From positions 1-42,828 of the forward strand of contig NZ_JAMQKB010000021.1 of assembly GCF_028416575.1 (NCBI RefSeq): 42,828 nucleotides of DNA, written 5' to 3'. This document shows, piece by piece, positions 1 through 8,617 of this stretch (positions are counted from its first letter, which is position 1; each line of letters opens with the position of its first letter). Origin of the DNA: Terrihalobacillus insolitus. Lineage in GTDB: Bacteria; Bacillota; Bacilli; Bacillales; Amphibacillaceae. Position numbers and translations under genes: made by a program. The notes under the pieces were generated by a model. The model saw only the letters and a list, made by a program, of their open reading frames with translations, was not told the DNA's origin and did no database searches.

Positions 1-25
1 ATACCATATTTAGAAGAAAGAAAAA

Positions 26-90
26 GCCTTTGGGCTATCGCCCAACCGAAATTCATCTCCCCCTTACCGTTGGGCTACGCCCTTTACACG
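26..90. other. two small GGGC/GCCC hairpins at window edge
   Basis: Two short inverted repeats lie close together: TTGGGC-tat-GCCCAA near 31-47 and TGGGC-ta-GCCC near 70-82. A purine-rich GGGGGAGATGAAT-like stretch on the minus strand separates them. No ORF covers this stretch. In B. subtilis ccdA would follow yneF here, so the order differs. The structure recalls noncoding ends of IS200/IS605-type elements, but no transposase is visible in the window, so this is only an impression. Confidence 0.25.
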
Positions 91-147
91 CTTGAAGAGG
101 GAGACTTCTTTCGGAAGTACGTTAAAACAGCCTCAAATAACATAAAA

Positions 148-187
148 AACCACTCCTTTCTGCTTTATTTCAACAGAAAAAGTGGTT
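148..187 (-). terminator. terminator after yneF
   Basis: AACCACT (148-154) pairs with AGTGGTT (181-187), and an inner TTCTG/CAGAA extends the stem. On the minus strand the stem is followed by a run of T, so it should end the leftward sirA-yneF transcript. The rest of 1-297 holds no gene I can support. Confidence 0.7.
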
Positions 188-297
188 CTTGAGAAAAATT
201 TTCCAATCATACGTTAAAATGACTAGGAAAATTAAGTAAACAAGGTTTTACAAAGAGATAAAATTTATAGAAATACGATAAACCTTGTCCCAATTTT

Positions 298-519
298 TTA
301 CTTCGTTTGTTGGTTATTCATCGCTCGCATCATTTGATTGATTTTCTTCTGTGATGGTTTTTGTCCCATCTGCATCATCATGGTACGGAGCATTTGTTCA
401 TTAATTGGTGGATTCTTTTTTAAGTAATTCATCATGTACTTTCTTGCGATGAAGAACCCTAACGCAACACCAGCAATTAGAGCCAGAACAGCAATTAGTA
501 CTACCCAAATCGTGCCCAT
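298..519 (-). CDS. yneF: YneF family (UPF0154) small membrane protein
   Basis: This 73-aa protein has one N-terminal membrane segment (residues 4-25, ending GFFIARKYM). A short basic cytoplasmic tail carries the [10 protein letters not shown] and [10 protein letters not shown] motifs typical of the UPF0154/YneF family. Length matches the family (about 70 aa). A good GGAGGA site precedes the ATG. It follows sirA on the same strand, as in B. subtilis. The molecular role is not established; the assignment rests on the conserved motifs and the sirA/tkt neighbourhood. Confidence 0.9.
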   Translation of the reverse strand: MGTIWVVLIAVLALIAGVALGFFIARKYMMNYLKKNPPINEQMLRTMMMQMGQKPSQKKINQMMRAMNNQQTK

Positions 520-564
520 GTCAAGCCTTCCTCCTTCATGTTGTCTCTCATACAGTATAGTAAA

Positions 565-1026
565 TCAACGAGTAGAATACAATAGTTCCTTATCTAATAT
601 ATCTTTTCTTTTCTTTAACGGTGAAATCCAGCCATAATTGTGTACTCCTTGTTCAATGACAAAGAAACAAGAATCAAATGTTCGTAATGGCTGAAATACT
701 ACACTCTCCGCATCTTGAATATGCTGACAACGTATTTGAACTTGCTTTCTATGTATATCCATTGTAACCATCAGTTGATCGTTTCCATTTAAAATTATTT
801 GATTTCCTTCTACTTGGATATCTAAAAATGGAGTGTAATAACTTTTAATATGATTTACTAATTGAATATAAGGTATATCCTGCGCAACAAATTGAAATTG
901 AGAAGATAATATGGGATTGTGCGTTTCTTTATGATAGCTTGCAATAAAACGAAATAGGATCTCAGAACGGAAAAAATAACGATTACAGAATTCTTTTCTA
1001 ATCCAATAAATTGTATACTCTCTCAT
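565..1026 (-). CDS. sirA: sporulation inhibitor of replication SirA
   Basis: This 153-aa protein begins MREYTIYWIRKEF, typical of the SirA (YneE) family. In B. subtilis SirA is made under Spo0A control at sporulation onset and binds DnaA domain I to block new rounds of replication. Length agrees with the family (about 148 aa). A strong AGGAGGG site lies 7-8 nt before the ATG. The gene sits between tkt and yneF, its usual place. No SirA-specific promoter was resolved in the 150-bp gap to tkt, which mostly holds the tkt terminator. Confidence 0.88.
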   Translation of the reverse strand: MREYTIYWIRKEFCNRYFFRSEILFRFIASYHKETHNPILSSQFQFVAQDIPYIQLVNHIKSYYTPFLDIQVEGNQIILNGNDQLMVTMDIHRKQVQIRCQHIQDAESVVFQPLRTFDSCFFVIEQGVHNYGWISPLKKRKDILDKELLYSTR

Positions 1027-1132
1027 GGCTTGTCCCTCCTATTGAGGAACATTATAAACTAAAAAATCTGAAATTACTGTCAAACCACGTCGGAGATACA
1101 AACGTATTTTGTCGAAAAGCTTGTACAAATTG

Positions 1133-1170
1133 AAAAACCCTTGACAGAAGAAGTGTAGTCAAGGGTTTTT
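1133..1170. terminator. bidirectional terminator between tkt and sirA
   Basis: AAAAACCCTTGAC (1133-1145) is a perfect 13-bp inverted repeat of GTCAAGGGTTTTT (1158-1170), with a 12-nt loop and T runs on both strands. It lies right after the tkt stop and should end the leftward tkt transcript. Confidence 0.88.
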
Positions 1171-1179
1171 TACACCGAA

Positions 1180-3183
1180 CTACTTACTAAATAACGCTTC
1201 TACATGTTTTACAACCTGATCTACGGTGAATCCATACTCCTCAATCACCTTCGTGCCATTAGCAGAAGCACCGAATGTATCGATTCCCATTATAGTTCCT
1301 TCATCCCCAACATATCTTTCCCATCCAAATGGTGACGCCATTTCAATTGCAACCCGGCGTTTTACAGATGATGGTAAAACTTGCTCTTTGTATGCTGTAT
1401 CTTGTTCCTTAAATCGATCCCATGAAGGCATACTAACAACACTTACATCATGGCCCTTTTTCTTTAGCTCTCCTTGTGCTTTAACAGCTAACTGTACTTC
1501 GGAGCCAGTTGCAAGTAAGAGTGCATCTGGTGTTTCTTTCGAAGCTGGACTTAGCACGTATGCACCTTTTTTAACACCTTCATATGCCTGTTGCTTTGTT
1601 CCTTCAAGTGTTGGTAACCCTTGCCTTGTTAGTACAAGTGCAGTTGGAATGTTGTTAGATTCAAGTGCCAAGCGCCATGCAGCTTGTGTTTCATTACCAT
1701 CTGCAGGACGAATAACAGATAGATTAGGCATTGCTCTTAAAGAAGGAAGTTGTTCTATTGGCTCGTGGGTTGGACCATCTTCCCCAACAGCAATAGAGTC
1801 ATGGGTTAGTACATAAGTGACTGGTACTCCCATTAAGGCTGATAACCGAACTGCCGGGCGTAAGTAATCACTAAATACAAAGAATGTCCCACCAAATACT
1901 TTTAGACCACCATGCAAAGCCATCCCATTAAGCGCAGCTGCCATCGCAAATTCTCTTACGCCAAACCAAATATTTCTACCGGAATAATTATTGCTAGAGA
2001 AGTCTCCACCATCTTTAATGGTCGTTTTATTCGAACCAGCAAGGTCTGCACTACCACCAAAGAAATAAGGAACAGTTTGTGCTATTGCATTTAATACATC
2101 ACCTGAAGCAGCCCTTGTAGCTGGCTTGTCTTTTCCAGGTTCATATACAGGTAAGTCTTGGTCCCAGTTTTGAGGTAATTCTCCGTTTATTGCTTGTTGT
2201 AATTCAGTCGCCAACTCTGGGTACTTTTCTTTATATGCATCGAAAAGCTTATTCCATTTATCTTCCGTTTCTTGACCTTGTTTTTGAATCTTTTCTTCAA
2301 AATCTTGATACACTTCTGCTGGGACGTGGAAATCGTCATGCTCCCAATCATAATATGATTTTGTTAACTTCACTTCATCTGCACCTAGTGGAGCACCATG
2401 TGATGCCGAAGACGCTGATTTGTTTGGCGATCCATACCCAATTACCGTTTTCACTTCAATAAGTGTTGGCTGATCGTTAGTAGCTTTAGCTTGCTCAATC
2501 GCACGGTGAATTTCTTCTACATTGTTTCCATCCTCCACACGAATGACTTGCCAGCCATATGCTTTAAAACGTTCCTCTACATTTTCAGAAAAAGATAGGT
2601 TTAGTTCCCCATCCAACGAAATATCATTAGAATCATATAATGCAATTAATTTACCCAATTTTAAATGACCTGCAAGTGAAGCCATTTCATGAGAAATTCC
2701 TTCCATCAAATCGCCATCACTACAGATTGTATACGTATAGTGGTCAATTACTTGAAATGAATCACGATTATATTTTGCCGACAAATGCTTTTCAGCCATA
2801 GCCATACCTACTGACATGGCAATTCCTTGTCCAAGTGGTCCTGTAGTTGCTTCAACACCGTCAGTATGGTGAACTTCCGGGTGTCCAGGTGTTTTTGAAC
2901 CCCATTGACGGAAATTTTTAATGTCTTCTATTGTTACATTATAGCCTGCAAGGTGTAACAGACTATATAATAACATTGATCCATGTCCTGCTGAGAGAAC
3001 AAAGCGATCTCGATTAAACCATTTTGCGTTGTTGGGATTATGGTTCATATGTCCAGTCCATAATGTGTATGCCATTGGAGCAGCGCCCATAGGCAAACCA
3101 GGATGACCTGAATTTGCATTTTCAACCGCATCAATGGACAACGTACGAATTGTGTTAATTGACTTTTGCTCAGTTTGTCCCAT
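1180..3183 (-). CDS. tkt: transketolase
   Basis: This 667-aa protein is full length for transketolase (EC 2.2.1.1), which moves two-carbon ketol units between sugar phosphates in the non-oxidative pentose phosphate pathway using thiamine diphosphate and Mg2+. Visible landmarks are the N-terminal [14 protein letters not shown] segment with its substrate-binding His, the cofactor motif [13 protein letters not shown] (about 156-168), and the pyrimidine-domain segment with [15 protein letters not shown] (about 460-475). AAAGGGG precedes the ATG. It stands between ynzC and sirA as in B. subtilis and has its own downstream terminator. Confidence 0.97.
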   Translation of the reverse strand: MGQTEQKSINTIRTLSIDAVENANSGHPGLPMGAAPMAYTLWTGHMNHNPNNAKWFNRDRFVLSAGHGSMLLYSLLHLAGYNVTIEDIKNFRQWGSKTPGHPEVHHTDGVEATTGPLGQGIAMSVGMAMAEKHLSAKYNRDSFQVIDHYTYTICSDGDLMEGISHEMASLAGHLKLGKLIALYDSNDISLDGELNLSFSENVEERFKAYGWQVIRVEDGNNVEEIHRAIEQAKATNDQPTLIEVKTVIGYGSPNKSASSASHGAPLGADEVKLTKSYYDWEHDDFHVPAEVYQDFEEKIQKQGQETEDKWNKLFDAYKEKYPELATELQQAINGELPQNWDQDLPVYEPGKDKPATRAASGDVLNAIAQTVPYFFGGSADLAGSNKTTIKDGGDFSSNNYSGRNIWFGVREFAMAAALNGMALHGGLKVFGGTFFVFSDYLRPAVRLSALMGVPVTYVLTHDSIAVGEDGPTHEPIEQLPSLRAMPNLSVIRPADGNETQAAWRLALESNNIPTALVLTRQGLPTLEGTKQQAYEGVKKGAYVLSPASKETPDALLLATGSEVQLAVKAQGELKKKGHDVSVVSMPSWDRFKEQDTAYKEQVLPSSVKRRVAIEMASPFGWERYVGDEGTIMGIDTFGASANGTKVIEEYGFTVDQVVKHVEALFSK

Positions 3184-3392
3184 TTTTCCAAACCCCTTTC
3201 TTATGAAAACTCATTTATGTACCATGTATTATCCTATACCTAAACGCGGATTGAGACAAGTAGTTATTAAGACAAAAGTCAACAAAAAACGAATAAATCT
3301 TATTAAAAACTATTTCTGTTGGTAATCAAACTTGTTTCAACATCATTCTTTTATTTTGTAGTCGATCAATATAGTAAGCAATGTTGTCAGAT

Positions 3393-3629
3393 TTAATGCT
3401 TTCGTTTCTCACGAGCTTGCATTTCTTTTAATTTCTTTGGTGTTACATCATTGCCATTAGGATCAACAACCGTCATTCCTTTAAATTGGTTTTTGAATGA
3501 TTTACGTACGTTCTTTAAGTATTCTTCACGAAGACCCTTTTGTTCATTTTTTTCGGCGTCACTTAATCTTTCCGTTTTCGATTTATTTGCAAGTTCATTA
3601 ATTCGTTGAATCTTTTCTTTTGAAAGCAT
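3393..3629 (-). CDS. ynzC: DUF896 family protein YnzC
   Basis: This small, highly charged helical protein has about 78 residues from the chosen start and carries the DUF896 signatures RINELA, EYLK, VDPNGNDVTPKKLK. B. subtilis YnzC has 77 residues. The frame is open further upstream to an ATG at 3647. The start at 3629 is preferred because AAAGGGG lies just before it and the protein then aligns with YnzC from residue 1. In B. subtilis it is part of the SOS-controlled yneA-yneB-ynzC group; here a hairpin separates it from yneB. Biochemical role unknown. Confidence 0.88.
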   Translation of the reverse strand: MLSKEKIQRINELANKSKTERLSDAEKNEQKGLREEYLKNVRKSFKNQFKGMTVVDPNGNDVTPKKLKEMQAREKRKH

Positions 3630-3656
3630 TTTAGAACCCCTTTTCATAGTAAAGAA

Positions 3657-3674
3657 ACTCGACGAATGCCGAGT
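3657..3674 (-). terminator. hairpin between yneB and ynzC
   Basis: ACTCG (3657-3661) pairs with CGAGT (3670-3674). On the minus strand the stem is followed by TTCTTT. It could weaken read-through from the SOS peptide/yneB transcript into ynzC. The stem is short, so termination strength is uncertain. Confidence 0.45.
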
Positions 3675-3785
3675 CTATTAAGGCGACAGCAAGCCATCAT
3701 CCCACAAGAATAACCTAAAGACCTTTGCACTTATTATTAATAAAGCAAGGATAGAGTATACCTGCTTCAATCTCATCTTTACATT

Positions 3786-4466
<681 letters not shown>

Positions 4467-4480
4467 TCATTTTTCAACTT

Positions 4481-4576
4481 TTATCCACTGGTGACCATTG
4501 AAAAGTACATAAATCCTAATGTTAATACAAATGAAATAAGATAAAAGACATCTACCTTTGAAGTTTTTCTTTCCAT
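4481..4576 (-). CDS. 31-aa SOS-controlled membrane peptide at the yneA position
   Basis: A short ORF of 31 codons plus stop encodes a peptide beginning MERKTSKVD. One hydrophobic helix (FYLISFVLTLGFMYFS) spans residues 11-26, followed by a short MVTSG tail. An AGGAGGG site lies 7 nt before the ATG. A sigma-A promoter and two LexA boxes lie upstream. In B. subtilis this slot holds yneA, whose product has a membrane helix plus an extracellular LysM domain and delays division during SOS. No LysM or other domain follows here. It may be a minimal YneA analogue, comparable in layout to the 29-aa SidA of Caulobacter. Function is inferred from position, topology and regulation only. Confidence 0.7.
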   Translation of the reverse strand: MERKTSKVDVFYLISFVLTLGFMYFSMVTSG

Positions 4577-4593
4577 ATATATCCCTCCTGTCA

Positions 4594-4607
4594 AGAACTT
4601 TTGTTCG
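4594..4607 (-). promoter_or_regulatory. LexA box in the SOS peptide leader
   Basis: GAACTTTTGTTC is a perfect palindrome at 4595-4606, matching the Gram-positive LexA operator pattern GAAC-N4-GTTC. It lies between the -10 box and the ribosome site of the SOS peptide, so bound LexA should also block elongation. Confidence 0.8.
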
Positions 4608-4622
4608 CTTCATCTACTATCT

Positions 4623-4650
4623 ATTATATAGAAACATAAGTTCTTGTCAA
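4623..4650 (-). promoter_or_regulatory. SOS promoter with embedded LexA box
   Basis: On the minus strand TTGACA (4645-4650) and TATAAT (4623-4628), both perfect consensus boxes, are separated by 16 nt. The spacer carries GAACTTATGTTTC (4631-4643), a near-perfect LexA operator. Such a strong promoter fully covered by LexA should be nearly silent until RecA-driven LexA cleavage. Confidence 0.82.
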
Positions 4651-4659
4651 ATGTTTTTT

Positions 4660-4699
4660 CGAACGAATGTTTGTGTATGCTTTATTTGTGTGCTATACT
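4660..4699 (+). promoter_or_regulatory. lexA promoter with LexA box
   Basis: CGAACGAATGTTTG (4660-4673) fits the LexA operator and overlaps the -35 hexamer TTGTGT (4671-4676). TATACT (4694-4699) follows after a 17-nt spacer. LexA should repress its own gene here. Confidence 0.78.
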
Positions 4700-4734
4700 A
4701 TTTATATTAAATCTATGTTGGAGGGGTTGAATAT

Positions 4735-5358
4735 ATGAATAAACTATCTGTTAGGCAGCAAGCGATATTGGATTATATTAAAAGTCAAGTACTAGAAAAG
4801 GGATATCCACCATCCGTACGTGAAATTGGAAATGCAGTAGGTCTCGCTTCTAGTTCCACGGTTCACGGACATCTATCTCGTCTAGAAAAAAAGGGGTACA
4901 TTAGAAGAGATCCGACAAAACCGAGAGCTATTGAAGTATTACATTTAGAAGACGATAGCACTATTCCAAAAGGGGAAGCTACTTTTGCTCCAGTGATCGG
5001 AAAAGTAACGGCTGGAATCCCTATTACAGCAGTTGAGAATATTGAAGAATATGTTCCACTCCCAAACACAATCGGAGCTCCTGATGACAACTTATTTGTT
5101 CTCGTAATAGATGGAGAAAGTATGATTGAGGCTGGCATTTTAGACGGTGACATGATCATCGTAAAGCAGCAACAAACTGCAAATAACGGAGAAATTGTAG
5201 TTGCGATGACAGAAGATAATGAAGCAACAGTAAAACGTTTTTTTAAAGAAAATAACCATATTCGTCTACAACCTGAGAATACAACAATGGATCCTATTAT
5301 TCTTGACAGTGTTTCTATTTTGGGTAAAGTTGTGGGATTGTATCGTGCCATCCATTAA
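4735..5358 (+). CDS. lexA: SOS repressor LexA
   Basis: This 207-aa protein has the normal length for LexA. A winged helix-turn-helix fills the first 70 residues ([19 protein letters not shown]). The Ala-Gly autocleavage site is in [12 protein letters not shown] (about 89-100). The catalytic Ser lies in [14 protein letters not shown] (about 128) and the catalytic Lys in EATVKRFF (about 166). Activated RecA triggers self-cleavage and derepression. GGAGGGG precedes the ATG. It is transcribed away from the SOS peptide-yneB genes, and three LexA boxes lie in the shared 158-bp intergenic region. Confidence 0.97.
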   Translation: MNKLSVRQQAILDYIKSQVLEKGYPPSVREIGNAVGLASSSTVHGHLSRLEKKGYIRRDPTKPRAIEVLHLEDDSTIPKGEATFAPVIGKVTAGIPITAVENIEEYVPLPNTIGAPDDNLFVLVIDGESMIEAGILDGDMIIVKQQQTANNGEIVVAMTEDNEATVKRFFKENNHIRLQPENTTMDPIILDSVSILGKVVGLYRAIH

Positions 5359-5381
5359 AACAATTCGAATTTTTAACGATC

Positions 5382-5416
5382 AAAAAGGCTGTATCGCAAT
5401 TGACACAGCCTTTTTT
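5382..5416 (+). terminator. lexA terminator
   Basis: AAAAAGGCTGT (5382-5392) pairs with ACAGCCTTTTTT (5405-5416), a stem followed directly by T residues, 24 nt after the lexA stop. Confidence 0.85.
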
Positions 5417-5428
5417 CAAAAAAGCATA

Positions 5429-5462
5429 AAAACCTCTCAACGCTTATGCGCCAAGAGGTTTT
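5429..5462 (-). terminator. glnRA terminator
   Basis: AAAACCTCT (5429-5437) pairs with AGAGGTTTT (5454-5462). On the minus strand the stem, followed by TTTT, lies directly at the end of glnA and should end the leftward glnRA transcript. Confidence 0.8.
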
Positions 5463-5466
5463 ACGA

Positions 5467-6804
5467 TTAATACGTAGATAAATACTGTTCACGTTCCCAA
5501 GGGTGTACTTGTGTACGGAACATGTCCCATTCGATTTCCTTTGCTTCGATAAAATGTTCAAACAAGTGCTCTCCTAATGCTTCCACAATAGTATCATCTT
5601 TTTTTAGATACTCTAATGCTGCAAATAAGGTTGCCGGCAAGTCCTGAACACCATTCTTTTCTCGTTCTTCTTTATTCATAACATAAATATTACGGTTAAC
5701 TGGTGTTGGTGCTTCAAATTTATTTTTCACACCATCTAACCCTGCAGCTAACATTACAGACATTGCTAAGTATGGGTTTGCAGCTGGGTCTACACTACGG
5801 ACTTCAATCCTTGTACTTAAGCCTCTTGAAGACGGTACTCGGATAAGTGGGCTTCTGTTTTTTCCAGACCACGCTACATAGCAAGGTGCTTCATATCCAG
5901 GTACTAGTCTCTTATAAGAGTTTACTGTTGGGTTCGTTACAGCTGTAAAGCTCATTGCGTGCTTAATAATACCCGATAGGAATTGATAAGCCGTTTCACT
6001 CAATTCTAATTCTCCATTCTTATCGTAAAATGCATTTTCGCCATTCTTAAACAATGACATATTTGAATGCATTCCTGATCCATTCACACCAAACAACGGC
6101 TTTGGCATAAAGGTCGCATGGAGATTATGTTTGCGCGCAATTGTTTTAACAGCAAGTTTGAATGTTTGAATGTCATCACAATGCTTTAATGCATCCGAAT
6201 ATTTAAAGTCAATTTCGTGTTGTCCTGGAGCAACCTCATGGTGTGAAGCTTCAATTTCAAAACCCATTTCTTCTAGCTCTAAAACAATATCACGACGACA
6301 ATTTTCACCAAGGTCAGTTGGAGCCAAATCAAAATAACCACCTTTGTCATTTAACTCCATCGAAGGCTCCCCTCTTTCGTCGAGCTTAAAGAGGAAAAAT
6401 TCTGGTTCGGTACCAATATTGAAAGCCGTGAATCCTAGTTCTTCCATTTTTTTAAGGTTTCGCTTTAAGTTATATCTAGGGCAACCTTCAAAAGGAGTAC
6501 CATCTGGATTATAGATATCACAAATGAATCGTGCTACTTTTCCTTTTTCAGATGTCCACGGGAATACAACAAATGTATCAAGGTCTGGATACAACTTCAT
6601 ATCAGATTCTTCAATTCTTACAAATCCTTCGATTGATGAACCGTCAAACATCATTTCGTTATCAAACGCTTTTTCAAGCTGACCTAAAGGAATTTCTACA
6701 TTTTTTATGGTCCCTAGCAAATCTGTGAATTGCAGTCGGATAAAACGTACATTTTCCTCTTTGATCTGTTTTAAAATTTCTTCTTTCGTTAATTTCGCTC
6801 CCAT
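5467..6804 (-). CDS. glnA: glutamine synthetase, type I
   Basis: This 445-aa protein is full length. It makes glutamine from glutamate, ammonia and ATP (EC 6.3.1.2). Signatures seen are [10 protein letters not shown] (about 51-60), EPEFFLF (about 132-138), [13 protein letters not shown] (metal/ATP region, about 184-196), [15 protein letters not shown], and NRSPLIRVP (about 316-324). The 445-residue size without an adenylylation insert fits the Bacillus GSI-alpha type, which is feedback-regulated by glutamine and controls GlnR and TnrA. It lies 19 nt downstream of glnR in the standard glnRA operon and is followed by a terminator. Confidence 0.97.
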   Translation of the reverse strand: MGAKLTKEEILKQIKEENVRFIRLQFTDLLGTIKNVEIPLGQLEKAFDNEMMFDGSSIEGFVRIEESDMKLYPDLDTFVVFPWTSEKGKVARFICDIYNPDGTPFEGCPRYNLKRNLKKMEELGFTAFNIGTEPEFFLFKLDERGEPSMELNDKGGYFDLAPTDLGENCRRDIVLELEEMGFEIEASHHEVAPGQHEIDFKYSDALKHCDDIQTFKLAVKTIARKHNLHATFMPKPLFGVNGSGMHSNMSLFKNGENAFYDKNGELELSETAYQFLSGIIKHAMSFTAVTNPTVNSYKRLVPGYEAPCYVAWSGKNRSPLIRVPSSRGLSTRIEVRSVDPAANPYLAMSVMLAAGLDGVKNKFEAPTPVNRNIYVMNKEEREKNGVQDLPATLFAALEYLKKDDTIVEALGEHLFEHFIEAKEIEWDMFRTQVHPWEREQYLSTY

Positions 6805-6823
6805 TCCTTACTCCTCCTATTTT

Positions 6824-7219
6824 TTAATGAAAGAATCGTGATAATTCTCCCTGGCGTAACGATGCTTTTCCTAGGCGGCCGCTTTCAAACAATTCTTGAT
6901 GAAGCATGGTCCTGAGCTCCTTATCAGATAGGTCATCAGCTTTATTCTGAGACAAGGCTTCTTGGTTGGGCTCGTATTGCTTCATCGATAAAACTTGCTT
7001 AATACCCGCCAAGTTAATTCCTTTTTCAATTAGCTCTCTTATTTCTAAAAGTCTATCTACATCATTGAAGGAAAATAATCTTTGGTTGCCAGTTGTTCTA
7101 GCAGGTTGTATGAGATGATGTTCTTCGTAATAACGAATCTGTCTCGCAGTTAACTCTGTTAGTGATTTGACAATACCAATTGAAAATAAGGGTAATGAAC
7201 GTCTATCCATATCACTCAA
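6824..7219 (-). CDS. glnR: MerR-family nitrogen repressor GlnR
   Basis: This 131-aa protein carries a MerR-type winged helix ([23 protein letters not shown], with [23 protein letters not shown]). Its C-terminal tail should sense feedback-inhibited glutamine synthetase. GlnR represses glnRA under nitrogen excess. The chosen start is TTG at 7219, giving [12 protein letters not shown], which aligns with B. subtilis GlnR from its first residue; AAGGGG lies about 8 nt upstream. An internal ATG three codons later is possible. A GlnR/TnrA box lies upstream of the promoter, consistent with autoregulation. Confidence 0.95.
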   Translation of the reverse strand: MSDMDRRSLPLFSIGIVKSLTELTARQIRYYEEHHLIQPARTTGNQRLFSFNDVDRLLEIRELIEKGINLAGIKQVLSMKQYEPNQEALSQNKADDLSDKELRTMLHQELFESGRLGKASLRQGELSRFFH

Positions 7220-7253
7220 TTTCCTAACCCCTTTCCTTCTTGTTTATAGTTCT

Positions 7254-7302
7254 ATTATACAGAGGGAAATTAAATTGTCAACACATGTGAGGTTTATTAA
7301 CA
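7254..7302 (-). promoter_or_regulatory. glnRA promoter and GlnR/TnrA box
   Basis: On the minus strand TTGACA (7276-7281) and TATAAT (7254-7259) are spaced 16 nt, a near-ideal sigma-A promoter. Just upstream, 7286-7302 reads TGTTA-N7-TCACA, fitting the GlnR/TnrA operator TGTNA-N7-TNACA. Only one clear box was found; a second one overlapping -35, as in B. subtilis, was not evident. Confidence 0.8.
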
Positions 7303-7324
7303 TCATTTTTAGACAAAAATTAAA

Positions 7325-7346
7325 GCAGTAGACACTACTCTACTGC
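7325..7346 (-). terminator. ynbB terminator overlapping its stop codon
   Basis: GCAGTAGA (7325-7332) pairs with TCTACTGC (7339-7346). The minus-strand stem is followed by TTTAATTTTTG. The stem includes the last codons of ynbB, which is unusually close but plausible. Confidence 0.6.
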
Positions 7347-8617
7347 TCTGTTTCATCCGTATTATTTGTAAGAGGAACCAGACCTTGTTCCTGCAATCTT
7401 TGTAAGGCAGCGATCATCGCAATTTTAACATGGGCGTACGTTAATCCTCCCTGAACAAATACGGTATAAGGCGGTCGGATTGGCCCATCGGCGGTTAGCT
7501 CTATGCTTGCACCTTGTACAAATGTTCCTGCAGCCATTATTACTTCACTTTCATATCCTGGCATTGACGAGGGGTGTGGCTTCACATAGGAATTCACTGG
7601 TGATGCCTCTTGTATTGCCTGGCAAAATGCAATCATTTGTTCACTAGTTGCAAAATTGACAGACTGTATAAGATCTGTCCGCCTCTCGTCTGGAGCGGGT
7701 GAAGTTTGGAAACCTAACTCTTTTAATAGCTTTGAAGATAAAATCGCACCTTTAAGTGCTTGCCCAACTATGTGTGGCGCAAGAAAGAGCCCTTGAAACA
7801 TCTCCTGGAGTAATCCTAGATTAGCACCTGTTTCTTTTCCGAGTCCTGGTGCAGTGAGACGGTTAGCGCATTGTCGAATATAGTCCTTTTTGCCAACGAT
7901 ATAACCGCCCGCTCGTGTAATTCCACCTCCAGGATTTTTGATCAACGAACCCGCTATCAAATCTGCACCTATGTTAAGGGGTTCATCTTTTTCTACAAAT
8001 TCCCCGTAGCAATTATCAACAAAAACGATAAGATTAGGATCGATATTTTTCACAAAACGAACCATCTCTTTCATCTGCTCGATCGTAAAAGACGGACGAT
8101 TCGCATACCCTTTAGATCGTTGAATACCGATTATTTTGGTGTTCTTAGATATATTTTTTCGTATTTGATCCCAGTTAACAGTTCCTGCATCTGTTAAAGG
8201 GATTGCATCAAAGCCAATATGAAAATCTTTAAGTGAACCATTATCTCTATTATCTCCACCACGGCACCCGATAACTTCCTCTAACGTGTCATATGGCTTA
8301 CCAGTAATGTAGAGGAGTTCATCTCCAGGTCTTAAAATCCCAAACAAAGCTGTCGTGATCGCGTGTGTTCCAGATACAATTTGTGGACGAACAAGTGCAT
8401 CCTCTCCTCCAAAAACTGTTGCATATACTTGTTCCAACACGTCCCTGCCGAAGTCGTCGTACCCATAACCTGTTGTAGGATTAAAATGACTATCGCTTAC
8501 TTTATGAGTCTGAAATGCACGTAATACTTTTTGTTGATTTTCCTCCACTATGTGATCAACATGTTTAAAATGTTTTTCTAATTCTTGTTCAACTTTCGCC
8601 GCTAATTGTTCCATCAT
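7340..8617 (-). CDS. ynbB: YnbB, PLP-dependent methionine gamma-lyase-like protein (aluminium resistance family)
   Basis: This 425-aa fold-type I PLP enzyme belongs to the family annotated as aluminium resistance/methionine gamma-lyase-like (YnbB). Visible features are GYGYDDFGRDVLEQVYA (about 50-66), VRPQIVSGTHAI (about 77-88), VFVDNCYGEFVE (cofactor Asp, about 199-210) and the probable PLP-binding Lys in GSLIKNPGGGI (about 224-234). Real substrate unknown; the family name comes from a plant-homologue screen. Its start overlaps the end of hflX by 29 nt, so translation is likely coupled to hflX, as in other Bacillaceae. The ATG ATG start has only a weak ribosome site. Confidence 0.88.
   Translation of the reverse strand: MMEQLAAKVEQELEKHFKHVDHIVEENQQKVLRAFQTHKVSDSHFNPTTGYGYDDFGRDVLEQVYATVFGGEDALVRPQIVSGTHAITTALFGILRPGDELLYITGKPYDTLEEVIGCRGGDNRDNGSLKDFHIGFDAIPLTDAGTVNWDQIRKNISKNTKIIGIQRSKGYANRPSFTIEQMKEMVRFVKNIDPNLIVFVDNCYGEFVEKDEPLNIGADLIAGSLIKNPGGGITRAGGYIVGKKDYIRQCANRLTAPGLGKETGANLGLLQEMFQGLFLAPHIVGQALKGAILSSKLLKELGFQTSPAPDERRTDLIQSVNFATSEQMIAFCQAIQEASPVNSYVKPHPSSMPGYESEVIMAAGTFVQGASIELTADGPIRPPYTVFVQGGLTYAHVKIAMIAALQRLQEQGLVPLTNNTDETEQ

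Noticed and set aside
1226..1816. 196-codon plus-strand frame
   Set aside because: Lies wholly antisense to tkt, has no ribosome site and shows no recognisable domain; a codon-bias shadow of the opposite strand.
4863..5351. 162-codon minus-strand frame
   Set aside because: Antisense to lexA, whose identity is certain; no promoter or ribosome site.
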